A stretch of DNA of 64,000 bases from Croceibacterium aestuarii (GTDB taxonomy: Bacteria > Pseudomonadota > Alphaproteobacteria > Sphingomonadales > Sphingomonadaceae): assembly GCF_030657335.1 (NCBI RefSeq), contig NZ_CP131039.1:2744501-2808500 (forward strand). Direction: 5' to 3'. Position 1 is the first letter of the stretch, and every line of letters begins with the position of its first letter. The notes beneath the pieces were generated by a model. It was not told where the DNA came from and ran no database searches. It worked only from the letters and a program-made list of their open reading frames with translations. The position numbers and the translations under genes were made by a program. Shown here in pieces: positions 1 to 9,179 of this stretch.

Positions 1-607
1 CATTGAAGGCGTTGCGCGTCAGCATGTGGACTTCGTCGATGATGTAGATCTTGTAGCGCGCAGAGACCGCGGCGTAGCGGACGGCCTCGATGATCTCGCG
101 CACGTCGTCGACGCCGGTATGGCTGGCGGCATCCATCTCAATGACGTCGATGTGCCGGCCCTCGGCGATCGCCAAGCATGGCTCGCATACCCCGCACGGG
201 TCGATCGTCGGGCCGCCCTGCCCGTCCGGCCCGACGCAATTGAGCGCTTTGGCGATGAGCCGCGCGGTCGAGGTCTTGCCGACGCCGCGCACCCCGGTCA
301 TCAGAAAGGCATGAGCAAGACGGTCGCGGCTGATGGCGTTGGCCAGTGTCTGGACCATCGCGTCCTGCCCGATGAGCTCGGAGAAAGTCTGCGGACGGTA
401 TTTCCGCGCCAGGACACGGTAGGGCTGACTCGCCGCCGCGGGCGCTGCGGCCGCTGGCGCGGCGACCTGCGGTTCTGCGGCCGAAGACGCGGGTTCGGCA
501 AACATCGCCGACTGGCCGGCAGCCTCCAGCTCCGCGGCAGAGGGCGTTTCAACCTCCTCGCCGGCCGGCGGCGCGTCTTCGCCGAACAGATTTTCGGAAT
601 CACCCAT
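1..607 (-). CDS. dnaX: DNA polymerase III gamma/tau subunit, N-terminal part (cut by window edge)
   Basis: Clamp-loader ATPase subunit of the DNA polymerase III holoenzyme. Reading leftward from the ATG at 607, 202 codons are visible. An Ala/Glu-rich leader of about 60 residues precedes the conserved start VLARKYRPQTFSELIGQ. Walker A (GVRGVGKTS, about 105-113), four zinc-binding cysteines (124, 138, 141, 144) and Walker B with IIDEVHML (about 189-196) all follow in order. The C-terminal half lies outside the window. The gene starts about 60 bp downstream of the SRP RNA on the same strand, an arrangement common in bacteria. The acidic leader is longer than in E. coli. Confidence 0.96.
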   Translation of the reverse strand, partial: MGDSENLFGEDAPPAGEEVETPSAAELEAAGQSAMFAEPASSAAEPQVAAPAAAAPAAASQPYRVLARKYRPQTFSELIGQDAMVQTLANAISRDRLAHAFLMTGVRGVGKTSTARLIAKALNCVGPDGQGGPTIDPCGVCEPCLAIAEGRHIDVIEMDAASHTGVDDVREIIEAVRYAAVSARYKIYIIDEVHMLTRNAFN

Positions 608-664
608 AGGCCGCAAGGTAGGCACTCGTGAGCCGGATGTCATGGCAACAATGTCGGGGAAAAA

Positions 665-751
665 GGAGCCGGGCGACCCGCTGCAATCTACCTGGGCTGC
701 TTCCTTCCGGACCTGACCCGGTGAGCAAACGCGAACGCCCGCCCGACTCCC
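665..751 (-). ncRNA. ffs: 4.5S signal recognition particle RNA (small SRP RNA)
   Basis: RNA scaffold that binds Ffh and targets nascent membrane proteins to SecYEG. The minus strand carries the near-invariant SRP core CAGGTCCGGAAGGAAGCAGC (read from 714 to 695). The flanks pair: GGAG plus a GGGCG run near 750-740 pairs with CGCCCGGCTCC near 675-665. A run of five T on the transcribed strand directly after the last stem looks like an intrinsic terminator. Ends are set from this pairing and may be off by several bases. Confidence 0.93.
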
Positions 752-789
752 GGGCCGGCATATGGCTCCGGGTTCGCGGATTTGCAAGC

Positions 790-1068
790 TCAGCGAAAGT
801 TGTCGGCGTAGGCCTGAAGCTTGAGTTTCTTGGGCGGTACGGAATGGACGATGGCGGAAATCCCGTGTTTGGCGGCATAGGCCTGCGCCGCTTCGCAACT
901 CGCGAACTTGAGCTGGACCTGTTGCTGGGTATCGCCGCTGCCGGCCCAGCCCATCAGCGGATCGGGCTTCTTGGCCTCCGCCGGGACGAAATCGAGGACC
1001 CACTGATCGGTGAGCGCCTTGCCCGACTGCATCGCGTTCTTCGGGCGCTTGTAGATGCGTGCCTGCAT
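790..1068 (-). CDS. NADH dehydrogenase accessory subunit, NDUFS4-type (ETC complex I subunit)
   Basis: 92-residue accessory subunit of respiratory complex I, a family found in alphaproteobacteria and mitochondria (NDUFS4/18 kDa). Recognisable pieces are the N-terminal ARIYKRPKNAMQSG, WVLDFVP, the PLMGW motif and the C-terminal QAYAAKHG segment. It starts 17 bp after the end of hrpB on the same strand and precedes the SRP RNA. It acts on the cytoplasmic face of the inner membrane, away from the nuo operon, as is usual for this family. Confidence 0.88.
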   Translation of the reverse strand: MQARIYKRPKNAMQSGKALTDQWVLDFVPAEAKKPDPLMGWAGSGDTQQQVQLKFASCEAAQAYAAKHGISAIVHSVPPKKLKLQAYADNFR

Positions 1069-1085
1069 AATGGCGGGGCTCTAAT

Positions 1086-3512
1086 TCAGGATCGGGTTCG
1101 TGAAAAGGCGTTCTTGGTCTTCAGGCTCGGCTTTTCTGTCCACGGCGCCTCGGGCCAGCGGTGTTTCTGGTAGCGACCCTTCATGTCCTTGACGACGTCC
1201 TTCCAGCTGCCGCGCCAGAAGCCCGGCAAGTCGCGGGTGGCCTGAATCGGCCGGCCGGCAGGGCTCGTCAACCTAAGCAGCAGCGGCGTGTCGCCGACCA
1301 TCGGGTGGCTGTCGAGCCCGAACAGCGCCTGCACGCGGACCTCGACGGCCGGTGCGTCGGCACCGGCGTAGTCGATGGCATGTGTCGTCTCGGCGGGCGT
1401 CGTGAACTTGCGCGGGGCGAGCCGGTCGAGCCGCTGGCGGCTTTCCCAGTCGATCTGCGATAGCACCGCCTCCGCGACGGCTCCCGCGGGGATATCGAGA
1501 TCGCGGCGCCCCGCCACAAGCGGCGCGAGCCAGAGGTCGGCGGTCTCCGCCAGGCGCGGGGGCGCCAGTTCGGCGATCCCGGCATAGCGGGCACGGGCCA
1601 GCAGCGCGGCGGGAAGAATATCCTCGTGGTTCTCGACAGCTTTTTCCACAAGGAGCGCGGTGACCGCCGCTTCATCGGGTGCCGGATCGGGGCCGGTTGC
1701 GAGCGCGATCGCACCGAGGCGCCGTTCGAGCCGCGCTTCAACCCGCTCGCCCGTCCAACGCAGGACGCTGCGGCGCTCGATACGCTCGCCGAGCCATCGT
1801 TCCACCGAAGCAGCGGACAGCGGCAATGCAGCGGTTACGCGTGCGCCCTTGGCCAGGCCCTGCGCATCGCCGACGGCGATCCAGTCCTCGCGTGCCAGCG
1901 GCGATGTCGGGTCGAGCGTGTAGCCGCGGCCGCCCGCCGAGATCCAGTTTTCGCCTTTGTCATCGCGGCGCCGGGCGAGATTGTCAGGCAAGGCTAAGGC
2001 TAGCAGAACGCCCGGCTCGGGCGCATCGCGGCGGCCCCCTGCAACAAGCTTCTCCGCGCGCTGCGCCCAGCCCTGCGCCAGCTTGCGCGAAGCCTCGGCG
2101 CGCGGCGAACGGTCGGCGTCCCAACGATCGCGCCGCTGCGCAAGGTCCTCGCCCCGGCCGCCGAGGCCGCGTTCCTGCAGGAGCAGCGCGATCTTTGCCG
2201 CGTCGAGCGCCATTCCGTAATCGGCCCCGTGCAGCAACATTGCCGCTTGCCACGGCGCCATCGGCAGTGCGGCGATGTCCCGCCCGCGTGGAGTGATCCG
2301 TCCCTCGTCATCGAGCGCGCCGAGCGCCTTCAGGCGGCCGCCGGCCGCTTCGAGCGCTGGGGCCGGTGGCGGGTCGAGCCACGGTAGCGAGGCCGGGTCG
2401 GCCACACCCCATTGCGCCAGCGCCAGCAGCAGCGGCGTGAGGTCGCTCGTGAGCATTTCCGGCGGATCGAACTGCGCACGTCCGGCGTGCGCGGCTTCTT
2501 CCCACAACCGGTAGGCCACGCCGGGCCCCTGCCGCGCGGCGCGCCCGGCGCGCTGCGCCGCGGCTGCCTGGCTGGCGCGGTGAGTGACGAGATGAGTGAC
2601 TCCGGCGGCAAGGTCGAACTCGGCCCGCCGCGAGAGCCCGGCATCGACCACCACCGAAACCCCGTCGAGCGTGATCGAGGTCTCGGCGATCGCGGTGGCG
2701 AGGACGATGCGGCGTTTGCCTTCGGGATTGCGGCGGATCGCGGCGCGTTGGTCGGAAGGCTGGATCTGGCCGTGGAGCGGCAGGACGGGAACGCCCGGCA
2801 GGCGCGCGACGAGCCGTTCGCGGGTGCGCTCAACCTCGCCGACCCCGGGCAAGAAGGCGAGTATGTCGCCTTGCTCGTCGCGCCACGCCTGCAGGACCGC
2901 GCTCGCCACTGCCTCGTCCGTGCGCAGTTCGGGTTGGTTGCCGAGCCACTCGAGGCGCAGGGGGTGCGCCGTCCCCTCACTCTCGATCACCGCCGCGCGT
3001 TCGCCGAGCAAGCGGGCGAAGCGCGCGCCGTCGATCGTGGCCGACATGATCAGCACGCGCAGGTCGGGCCGCAAAACAGCCTGACTCTCGAGCGCGAGAG
3101 CGAGCCCCAGATCGCTGTCGAGATGCCGCTCATGCGCCTCGTCGAACAACACCGCCGAAACGTCCGAAAGCTCCTGGTCGCCAAGGATGCGCGAGACGAA
3201 AATCGCTTCGGTCATGACCAGCACGCGCGTCTTCGCCGACTGCCTGCTGTCGAGCCGGGTGAGATAGCCGATGGTTTCCCCCGGTTTCTCGCCGAGCAGT
3301 TCGGCCATGCGCTCGGCGGCAGCGCGGGCTGCGACCCGGCGCGGACTGGTGAGGATGATCTTCCCGGTGCACCACGGCTCGCCAAGCAAGCCGGGGGCGA
3401 CCGCCGTGGTTTTCCCCGCACCGGGAGGCGCGACGAGCACCGCTCCGTTCGAGTCGCGCAGTGCAGCGAACAGATCCGGGAGGACGGCGTCGATCGGCAG
3501 GTCGGCGTTCAT
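1086..3512 (-). CDS. hrpB: ATP-dependent helicase HrpB
   Basis: DEAH-box helicase of the HrpA/HrpB type, 808 residues. Walker A (APPGAGKTT, about 28-36), the DEAH box (FDEAHERH), SAT motif (MSATID) and motif VI (QRAGRAARQG) are all present, followed by the HA2 and HrpB C-terminal regions. The chosen ATG gives MNADLPIDAVLPDL, the usual family start. A start 90 bp upstream would add an unconserved basic leader. Function in bacteria is poorly defined (RNA remodelling); the family assignment is firm. Confidence 0.94.
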   Translation of the reverse strand: MNADLPIDAVLPDLFAALRDSNGAVLVAPPGAGKTTAVAPGLLGEPWCTGKIILTSPRRVAARAAAERMAELLGEKPGETIGYLTRLDSRQSAKTRVLVMTEAIFVSRILGDQELSDVSAVLFDEAHERHLDSDLGLALALESQAVLRPDLRVLIMSATIDGARFARLLGERAAVIESEGTAHPLRLEWLGNQPELRTDEAVASAVLQAWRDEQGDILAFLPGVGEVERTRERLVARLPGVPVLPLHGQIQPSDQRAAIRRNPEGKRRIVLATAIAETSITLDGVSVVVDAGLSRRAEFDLAAGVTHLVTHRASQAAAAQRAGRAARQGPGVAYRLWEEAAHAGRAQFDPPEMLTSDLTPLLLALAQWGVADPASLPWLDPPPAPALEAAGGRLKALGALDDEGRITPRGRDIAALPMAPWQAAMLLHGADYGMALDAAKIALLLQERGLGGRGEDLAQRRDRWDADRSPRAEASRKLAQGWAQRAEKLVAGGRRDAPEPGVLLALALPDNLARRRDDKGENWISAGGRGYTLDPTSPLAREDWIAVGDAQGLAKGARVTAALPLSAASVERWLGERIERRSVLRWTGERVEARLERRLGAIALATGPDPAPDEAAVTALLVEKAVENHEDILPAALLARARYAGIAELAPPRLAETADLWLAPLVAGRRDLDIPAGAVAEAVLSQIDWESRQRLDRLAPRKFTTPAETTHAIDYAGADAPAVEVRVQALFGLDSHPMVGDTPLLLRLTSPAGRPIQATRDLPGFWRGSWKDVVKDMKGRYQKHRWPEAPWTEKPSLKTKNAFSRTRS

Positions 3513-3692
3513 CGGGTGCGGCTCGCCAGAGCGGCAGCGGTGCCCGCTGGCCCAGCCACAGCAGGGCGCCTCGCAGAAATTTGTATGATCCGGCGGAGAC
3601 AAGTCATGCTAAGCCGGCTGCCACAACCGCACCCGTATAGGAAAGATGAAATGAGGAGCGCGAACAGCTGGGCGGCGGCGGTCTACGGGCTG

Positions 3693-4919
3693 TTACCTGC
3701 CCTCGATGTCGGCTTCGATCGCCTCGGTCTGCGGGCGCAATCTCTTGGCCAAGGGCGTCGCGCTTATACCGTGCGCCAGAACCGACGAAACGACCAGCAA
3801 GCTTACCACCGGCCAGAGCCAGGTCAGGCCCGTCTCCCGGACTGCAAGCAGGCAGTAGTAGATCGCGCTGACCCCGATGGGGCCGAACCATCCACTGAAC
3901 ATCTGTTCCTTGCGGGAAAGCCGGCGGTTGAAGGCCTTGAACAGCATCCACCAGGGAAGGCGGCGCAAGACCAGGATCAGCAGCGCCAGCGCCCAGAGCT
4001 GCCAGCCGAATTTCGTCCATTCGGCCCACGGCAGCAAGGTGCCGAATAGAAGGAAGACGGGCAGGTCGAAGAAGCGCGAAATCGCTCCCTGCATGCGCTG
4101 CTGATGGGTCTCCAGCGGGTCTGTCAGACGGTTGAACGTGATGCCGGCGGCGAAGGCGGCGAGAATGCCGTCGCTATCGAACAGCTTGACCGCCGCGAGC
4201 ACGGTCAGCGCCAGCGCCACGCCGATTGTCAACATCGACTGGTGTTCCGCATCGGGTTTCTTCTTCGCCCAGACGAAGATGCGCCCCGCCACATGGCCCG
4301 CAATCGCGCCGAAGACTACCGCGCCGACGATTCCCTTGAGCAGGACCTGCACGAGCCAGTCGCCGATCGCTGCCGGGGCGCTTGTCTGGCTCAGCAAAAC
4401 GATGGGAAGCATGACAAAGAGCAGGCCCAGCCCGTCGTTGGCGCCGCTCTCCGCAGCAACCATGTCGCGCAGCTCCGCGCGCACGGAATCCTCCGCCGTC
4501 TTGCCTTCGAGTATCGCATAGGAAACCACCGGATCGGTGGGAGCGACGATGGCGCCGAGGAGCAGCGCGGGGAAAATCCCGATCGGCAGAAGGAGCAGCG
4601 CAAGGGTAGAGCCCGTCAGCCACATAAGGGGCATGCCTAGGCCCAGAACCATCGCCAGATTGCGCCACCTCGATTCGATCCAATCGCAGGGCAGGCGCAA
4701 GGCCACTCCCATCACCGCAATGCCGAGCGTAACGCGCGAGACCTCACGCAGGAGCGCAAGGTCGTCGCCCGAATAAGCAAAGTCACCGAAGATCCACGCC
4801 AGTGCCAGCCCGATCGCCGCACCGACCGCCGTGCAGATCGTCGCGTCCGATAACCACAGCCGGTTGGTGATGTGGCCGGCAAGGAGGCTGAGCATCAGAA
4901 CGGTGAAACCCGCGGCCAA
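3693..4919 (-). CDS. Na+(K+)/H+ antiporter, CPA1 (NhaP-like) family
   Basis: Integral inner-membrane cation:proton antiporter, about 408 residues, with roughly 11-12 hydrophobic segments. The conserved core has APTDPVVS and ESGANDGLG, the Asp-containing motifs of the CPA1 exchanger fold. No ATG is available at the N terminus: the listed start is TTG at 4919, and the open frame continues a little upstream (ALNLAIL), so the true start is uncertain. The substrate ion cannot be told from sequence. Confidence 0.85.
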   Translation of the reverse strand: MAAGFTVLMLSLLAGHITNRLWLSDATICTAVGAAIGLALAWIFGDFAYSGDDLALLREVSRVTLGIAVMGVALRLPCDWIESRWRNLAMVLGLGMPLMWLTGSTLALLLLPIGIFPALLLGAIVAPTDPVVSYAILEGKTAEDSVRAELRDMVAAESGANDGLGLLFVMLPIVLLSQTSAPAAIGDWLVQVLLKGIVGAVVFGAIAGHVAGRIFVWAKKKPDAEHQSMLTIGVALALTVLAAVKLFDSDGILAAFAAGITFNRLTDPLETHQQRMQGAISRFFDLPVFLLFGTLLPWAEWTKFGWQLWALALLILVLRRLPWWMLFKAFNRRLSRKEQMFSGWFGPIGVSAIYYCLLAVRETGLTWLWPVVSLLVVSSVLAHGISATPLAKRLRPQTEAIEADIEGR

Positions 4920-5170
4920 GATGGCGAGGTTAAGCGCTATGAGACATCTCGGCCGGCACGCTGCCGGGCGCCGGTTCCCTTAGATGCGCCTCGCCGTTCC
5001 AGAGGGGTAACCCGGGCCTCGCGGAATTTGTGATTTCTCGTTGGAGCGATCCGGCCTGGTAATGCTGTCGCCATATCGGGAAAAACGACAAGCCCCTTTG
5101 ACCGTTCCTGAGCAGATTTCGAGCGTTCGCGTGCATCGCGATGGCCCGGCAGCTGCCCCTTTCCGGTGAG

Positions 5171-6193
5171 CTAATATCCCCGGCTGACCGCGAACTGTGC
5201 CGCTTCGACCATCGCCTGCCGCGCCGCACAGTCGGGGAAGATCGACAGGGCGTCGCAGGCGCGCTGGGCGAAATGGCGAGCGCGTTCGCGGGTCGTCGCG
5301 ACTGCATCGTGCTTGCGGATCAAGCCCACAGCCCGGACCAGGTCCTCGTCCTCGGTCCGGAAGCCGGCGATCGCTTCTTCCCAGAACTTGCGTTCCTCGG
5401 CATTGCCGCGGGCATAGGCGAGGATCGCCGGGAGCGTCATCTTGCCCTCGCGGAAATCGTCGCCCTGGTCCTTGCCCATGTCGGCACTGGCGCTGTCGTA
5501 GTCGATAGCGTCATCGACCAGCTGGAAGGCGATGCCGAGGTTGCGGCCGTAATCGTCGAGCGCCCGCTCTTCGGCCTCGCTGCGCTCTGCCACCACCGCG
5601 GCGATGCGGCTGGCGGCGGCGAACAAGGCCGCGGTCTTGGCGCCGATGATGTGCAGATAGCGTTCTTCGCTGGTTTCGATGCGGCGCTGCGCGGTCAGCT
5701 GGTCAACCTCGCCCTGGGCGATAATCGCGCTCGCGCCGCTGAGAATCTTGAGCACCTTGAGGCTGCCGTCCTCGACCATCAGCTCGAAGGCGCGGCTGAA
5801 CAGAAAGTCGCCAACCAGAACCGTCGCAGGGTTGCCGAACACGATGTTGGCCGCGCTCTTGCCGCGGCGCTGCTCACTGCCGTCGACCACGTCGTCGTGC
5901 AGCAGGGTCGCCGTGTGGATGAACTCGACCGCCGCGGCGAGCTTGTGATGGCGCGTACCATTGTAGCCCACCAACTCGGCCCCGGCGAGCGTCAGCATCG
6001 GCCGCATGCGCTTGCCGCCGCCCGAAATGAGGTGCCCGGCGAGCGCCGGAATGAGCGGGATTTCGCTCTGCATCCGGTCGAGGATGATAGCGTTGACCGA
6101 GTTCATCGCGGTTGCCGTAAGCGAGAGGATCGGCGACAGGCTGGGCTGCCTGTCATCGCGTCGGGCGGGCAAGGGAATGACATCGGCGCTCAT
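5171..6193 (-). CDS. ispB: Polyprenyl diphosphate synthase (octaprenyl/decaprenyl type)
   Basis: Trans-prenyltransferase that builds the ubiquinone side chain by adding IPP units to FPP. The protein is 340 residues from the ATG at 6193 (MSADVIPLPARR). It has the FARM motif LLHDDVVDGSEQRRG and the second Asp-rich motif QLVDDAIDYD, plus the GGGKRMRPML substrate-binding segment. An upstream in-frame extension overlaps the divergent chorismate mutase gene and is unconserved. Chain length (C40 or C50) is not determined here; Q10 would be expected in a sphingomonad. Confidence 0.92.
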   Translation of the reverse strand: MSADVIPLPARRDDRQPSLSPILSLTATAMNSVNAIILDRMQSEIPLIPALAGHLISGGGKRMRPMLTLAGAELVGYNGTRHHKLAAAVEFIHTATLLHDDVVDGSEQRRGKSAANIVFGNPATVLVGDFLFSRAFELMVEDGSLKVLKILSGASAIIAQGEVDQLTAQRRIETSEERYLHIIGAKTAALFAAASRIAAVVAERSEAEERALDDYGRNLGIAFQLVDDAIDYDSASADMGKDQGDDFREGKMTLPAILAYARGNAEERKFWEEAIAGFRTEDEDLVRAVGLIRKHDAVATTRERARHFAQRACDALSIFPDCAARQAMVEAAQFAVSRGY

Positions 6194-6259
6194 CGCCGCG
6201 GCGATGGAGGTTCTGCCCCGTCTTGGCAAGCGGCGAATCCGTGCTAGGCAGCCTGCGAC

Positions 6260-6565
6260 ATGCCCGGAAACCCCCATTCGCAGCGCCAGGATCCGGTCCT
6301 GGCCGTCTATCGCAAGAGCATCGACAATATCGATGCCGCGCTGATCCACATGCTGGCGGAACGCTTTCGCATCACCCAGGCGGTTGGCGAGTACAAGGCC
6401 AAAGCCGGGCTCGAACCGAGTGACCCTGGCCGTGAGGCGCGGCAGATCGAGCGCCTGCGGGCGCTGGCGATCGATGCCGAGCTCGATCCCGAATTCAGCG
6501 AAAAATTCATCCGCTTCGTGATCGAAGAGGTCATCCGTCACCACCAGCAGGCGGCAGAGCGGTAA
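6260..6565 (+). CDS. Chorismate mutase, AroQ class
   Basis: Converts chorismate to prephenate in Phe/Tyr synthesis. It is a 101-residue stand-alone all-alpha mutase. YRKSIDNIDAALIHMLAERFRITQAVGEYKA matches the AroQ helix 1 with its catalytic Arg and Lys, and the C-terminal half carries the partner helices (FIRFVIEEVIRHH). It is divergent from the polyprenyl synthase gene, 66 bp apart, so the two promoters share that short gap. Confidence 0.9.
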   Translation: MPGNPHSQRQDPVLAVYRKSIDNIDAALIHMLAERFRITQAVGEYKAKAGLEPSDPGREARQIERLRALAIDAELDPEFSEKFIRFVIEEVIRHHQQAAER

Positions 6566-6600
6566 CTTCGCGCCCTCCTCTCCCGGGAGGGCTAACCCGC

Positions 6601-7161
6601 TCAGTCGCGGCTCTTCCTGCGGAACTCCCTGCCACGATCGACCGACTTCGAGCGCCGTTCGCTGCGCTCGGAGCGGCGTTCCACGCGGCGGTTGTCGCGC
6701 GCACCGGCAACCGGAGCAGAGCGGCGCTGGTCCCGATAACTCTGACGGTCGTCGCGGTCGCGATGCTGGCGGTCCCAGTTCCCGTCGCGGCGATGGTCGC
6801 GGTCTCGCGAATAGTCGCGGTGACGCCCGTCGCGGTCGTTGTCGCGGTGATAGCCTTCCCAGTTGGGACGTCCGTCGCGGTGGTTGCCGCGGCGGCCTTC
6901 CCAGTAGCCGCGCTGCCGGTCGTTCCAGCGGTGCTTTCGGCCGTGGCGGTCGTACACATAGTAGCCGGTGCCTGGGTAGTAGTAGTCGTCATACCAGCCA
7001 TAGTAGCCGTAGGGCGTGTAGCGGCTCGAATAGGGATAGTATCCGCCGCTGCCGTAGCCCACCGAGGCGTAAGTCCGGCCGTATCCGCCGTAAGAAGTGC
7101 AGGCGCCGAGCGCCGCAGTCGCCGCGATGAGGATCGCAGGGCGTATGAATCGTCGCAACAT
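6601..7161 (-). CDS. Low-complexity lipoprotein, Gly/Tyr-rich then Arg/Asp-rich
   Basis: 186 residues from the ATG at 7161. A signal peptide ends in a lipobox (AALGAC, Cys about 21). A Gly/Tyr-rich stretch follows (about 24-70), then a long Arg/Asp/His repeat-like tail (DRDGRHRDYSRDRDHR type). Similar surface or outer-membrane lipoproteins are common in sphingomonads, but no enzymatic function is known. The charged tail is likely periplasmic and disordered. An ATG 30 bp upstream is possible but gives a poorer signal peptide. Confidence 0.75.
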   Translation of the reverse strand: MLRRFIRPAILIAATAALGACTSYGGYGRTYASVGYGSGGYYPYSSRYTPYGYYGWYDDYYYPGTGYYVYDRHGRKHRWNDRQRGYWEGRRGNHRDGRPNWEGYHRDNDRDGRHRDYSRDRDHRRDGNWDRQHRDRDDRQSYRDQRRSAPVAGARDNRRVERRSERSERRSKSVDRGREFRRKSRD

Positions 7162-7277
7162 TTTCGTCTCTTCCCAAGTCTGTGTGCCCACATTTAAGCA
7201 CGGCGCGATGGACTCGGGCTGAACTGTCTCGACAGGAAGGGCTCTGCCCGGCAGGTTACGCGGTGAGGAGAATGAGG

Positions 7278-7706
7278 ATGAACGAAGGTCTTGTCGGGGG
7301 CTGCCTGTGCGGTGCGATCCGGTACCGCATCAAGGGCGAGCCGATGTGGGTCAGCCAGTGCTGCTGCAGGGACTGCCAGAAGGCGACCGGCACCGGGCAC
7401 ACGACCATCATCGGCATGCACAAGGACCAGCTCGACATGGAAGGCGAGCCTGCGACCTTCACCAACACCGGAGATACCGGCGGCAGCGTCACGCGGCATT
7501 TCTGCGGTACCTGTGGCGGGAGGCTCTACACGTCGGGCGACGCCCCTGGGGATCACATCATGGTCCAGGCCGGTTCGCTCGACGATCCGGGCCAGGTCAG
7601 CCCGGAAAACTGCATCTACGTGAAGGACCGGGTAAGCTGGGACATGCTCGACGAGAGCCTGCCGCATTTCCCCGGCCTACCGCCGCGCCCCGGCATTCTC
7701 GATTAG
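7278..7706 (+). CDS. GFA-family protein (glutathione-dependent formaldehyde-activating enzyme fold / CENP-V)
   Basis: Small zinc-binding protein, 142 residues. The metal ligands are visible: GGCLCGAIRYR, CCCRDCQKATG and FCGTCGGRLY. The family includes Gfa and many uncharacterised proteins, so the name gives the fold rather than a proven reaction. The ATG at 7278 is preferred over the one at 7272 because GAGGAG at 7265-7270 is spaced 7 bases from it. Confidence 0.87.
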   Translation: MNEGLVGGCLCGAIRYRIKGEPMWVSQCCCRDCQKATGTGHTTIIGMHKDQLDMEGEPATFTNTGDTGGSVTRHFCGTCGGRLYTSGDAPGDHIMVQAGSLDDPGQVSPENCIYVKDRVSWDMLDESLPHFPGLPPRPGILD

Positions 7707-7712
7707 CGCGCG

Positions 7713-9179
7713 CTAGCCCACGCGGGGAAGGACCAGCTTGACCAGAAGGCCGCCGAGGTCTTCGCTCTCGCCGAGCTCTACGCTGCCGCCATAGATCTCC
7801 GCGACATCGCGGACGATGGCCAGACCGAGACCGGTGCCTGGCTTTTCGGTATCGAGCCGCGCCCCGCGCTGGAACAGCGCTTCGCGCTGCACCGCAGGAA
7901 TGCCCGCTCCATCGTCCTCGACCCAGATCGCGCAGCCCTCCGAACCGGGCTCGGCATCGACCGTCACGAACACGCTGCCGCCGCCGTACTTGGCTGCGTT
8001 CTCGACCAGATTGCCGAGGATCTCGTCGAGGTCCTGGCGTTCGATCGCAACATCGGCGGTGCGCGAACCGTCGATGTCGAAGCGGACGTCGGGATAGAGG
8101 CGGGCGACGGCGCGCTCGACCGCATCGGCGCTGGCCATGACGTTTGTTCGGGCCAGGCCCACCGCCCGGCGGCCGACGGCCCGAGCGCGGGCGAGGTGAT
8201 GGTCGACCTGACGGCGCATCGTCGCGGCTTCGCGCAGCACGGTCGTGTCGAGGTCGGGCGAATGCGCCGAGGCGGCATTGGTCAGCACCGTCAAGGGCGT
8301 CTTCAGCGCGTGGGCGAGATTGCCCGCGTGGCGCCGCGCCTCCTCGGCCTGTTTCTCGGAATGTTCGAGCAGCGCGTTCAATTCCTCGACCATCGGCTGC
8401 ACTTCCAAGGGCAGCGGGTCGGTCACGCGGTTGCGCCCGGTCGTGCGAATGCGGACGATGGCCCGGCGCACGCGGCGCAGCGGACTGAGGCCATACCAGG
8501 TCTGCAGGCCGGCCATCAGGAACAGGCCGATGCCAAGCACCGCAAACGACCAGGCGAGGATCGAACGGATGCTGACGATCTGCTCGTCCAGCTCCTGGCG
8601 TTGCTCGGCGACGACGAAATGCCACCGCGTGTCGCTACCCGGGATGCGGATCGTGCGTTCGACCACGCGCAGCGGTTCGTCGGCAAACTGGAAGCTGTCG
8701 TAGTAGTGCGGTTCGCGGTAATCCTTGTCGAGGTTCACCTCGAGCCGGCGATCCCACAGCGAGCGCGAGCGGTAATCCTCGTGACCCTTGCCGCTGATCT
8801 GGTAGTAGAACCCGCTGTTCGGTTCGAGGAAGCGCTGGTCGCCGAGGGGCCGGTTGAACCACACTTCGCCATCGACGAGCTCGGCCGCGCCAAGCATGCC
8901 GTTGAGGCTGTAATCGAGCTGGTCGTCGAACTGGCGTGTCACCAACGAAGTCAGCGTGCGATCGAGGGCGACGCCGCCGACCAGAAGCAGGATCGAAATC
9001 CAGCCCGCGGCGATCAGGATCATGCGGCGGGCGAGACTGCCGGTGTGAGGCTGGTTGGCTTCGCCGTCGGTCACGCCAGCGCCGTCCTCCGCGGCGGCGG
9101 GGGGATCGACGGCCGGCGGCGCGGGATGGTTACTCGCGCGGCGGTTCGTCGGGATCGTCGAGGCTGTAACCGAGGCCAC
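7713..9179 (-). CDS. Sensor histidine kinase, two transmembrane segments
   Basis: Membrane sensor of a two-component pair, about 488 residues from a GTG at 9179. It has a TM segment (ILIAAGWISILLLVGGVAL), a periplasmic domain of about 120 residues, a second TM, HAMP, the phospho-acceptor His in NLAHALKTPL, N box NLVENAAKYGG, DDGAGIP and GTGLGLAI. The kinase domain is complete. The start is uncertain: the listed one overlaps the regulator gene by 50 bp, and GTG at 9074 is an alternative. Its partner is the response regulator directly upstream. Confidence 0.92.
   Translation of the reverse strand: MASVTASTIPTNRRASNHPAPPAVDPPAAAEDGAGVTDGEANQPHTGSLARRMILIAAGWISILLLVGGVALDRTLTSLVTRQFDDQLDYSLNGMLGAAELVDGEVWFNRPLGDQRFLEPNSGFYYQISGKGHEDYRSRSLWDRRLEVNLDKDYREPHYYDSFQFADEPLRVVERTIRIPGSDTRWHFVVAEQRQELDEQIVSIRSILAWSFAVLGIGLFLMAGLQTWYGLSPLRRVRRAIVRIRTTGRNRVTDPLPLEVQPMVEELNALLEHSEKQAEEARRHAGNLAHALKTPLTVLTNAASAHSPDLDTTVLREAATMRRQVDHHLARARAVGRRAVGLARTNVMASADAVERAVARLYPDVRFDIDGSRTADVAIERQDLDEILGNLVENAAKYGGGSVFVTVDAEPGSEGCAIWVEDDGAGIPAVQREALFQRGARLDTEKPGTGLGLAIVRDVAEIYGGSVELGESEDLGGLLVKLVLPRVG

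Noticed and set aside
26-631. Plus-strand open frame at the left edge
   Set aside because: The minus strand encodes dnaX with full motifs.
2412-4049. Plus-strand open frame of 545 codons
   Set aside because: Antisense to hrpB and the antiporter; no protein family features.
4930-5307. 125-codon minus-strand open frame before the antiporter
   Set aside because: No conserved features or clear ribosome site; overlaps the polyprenyl synthase 3' end.
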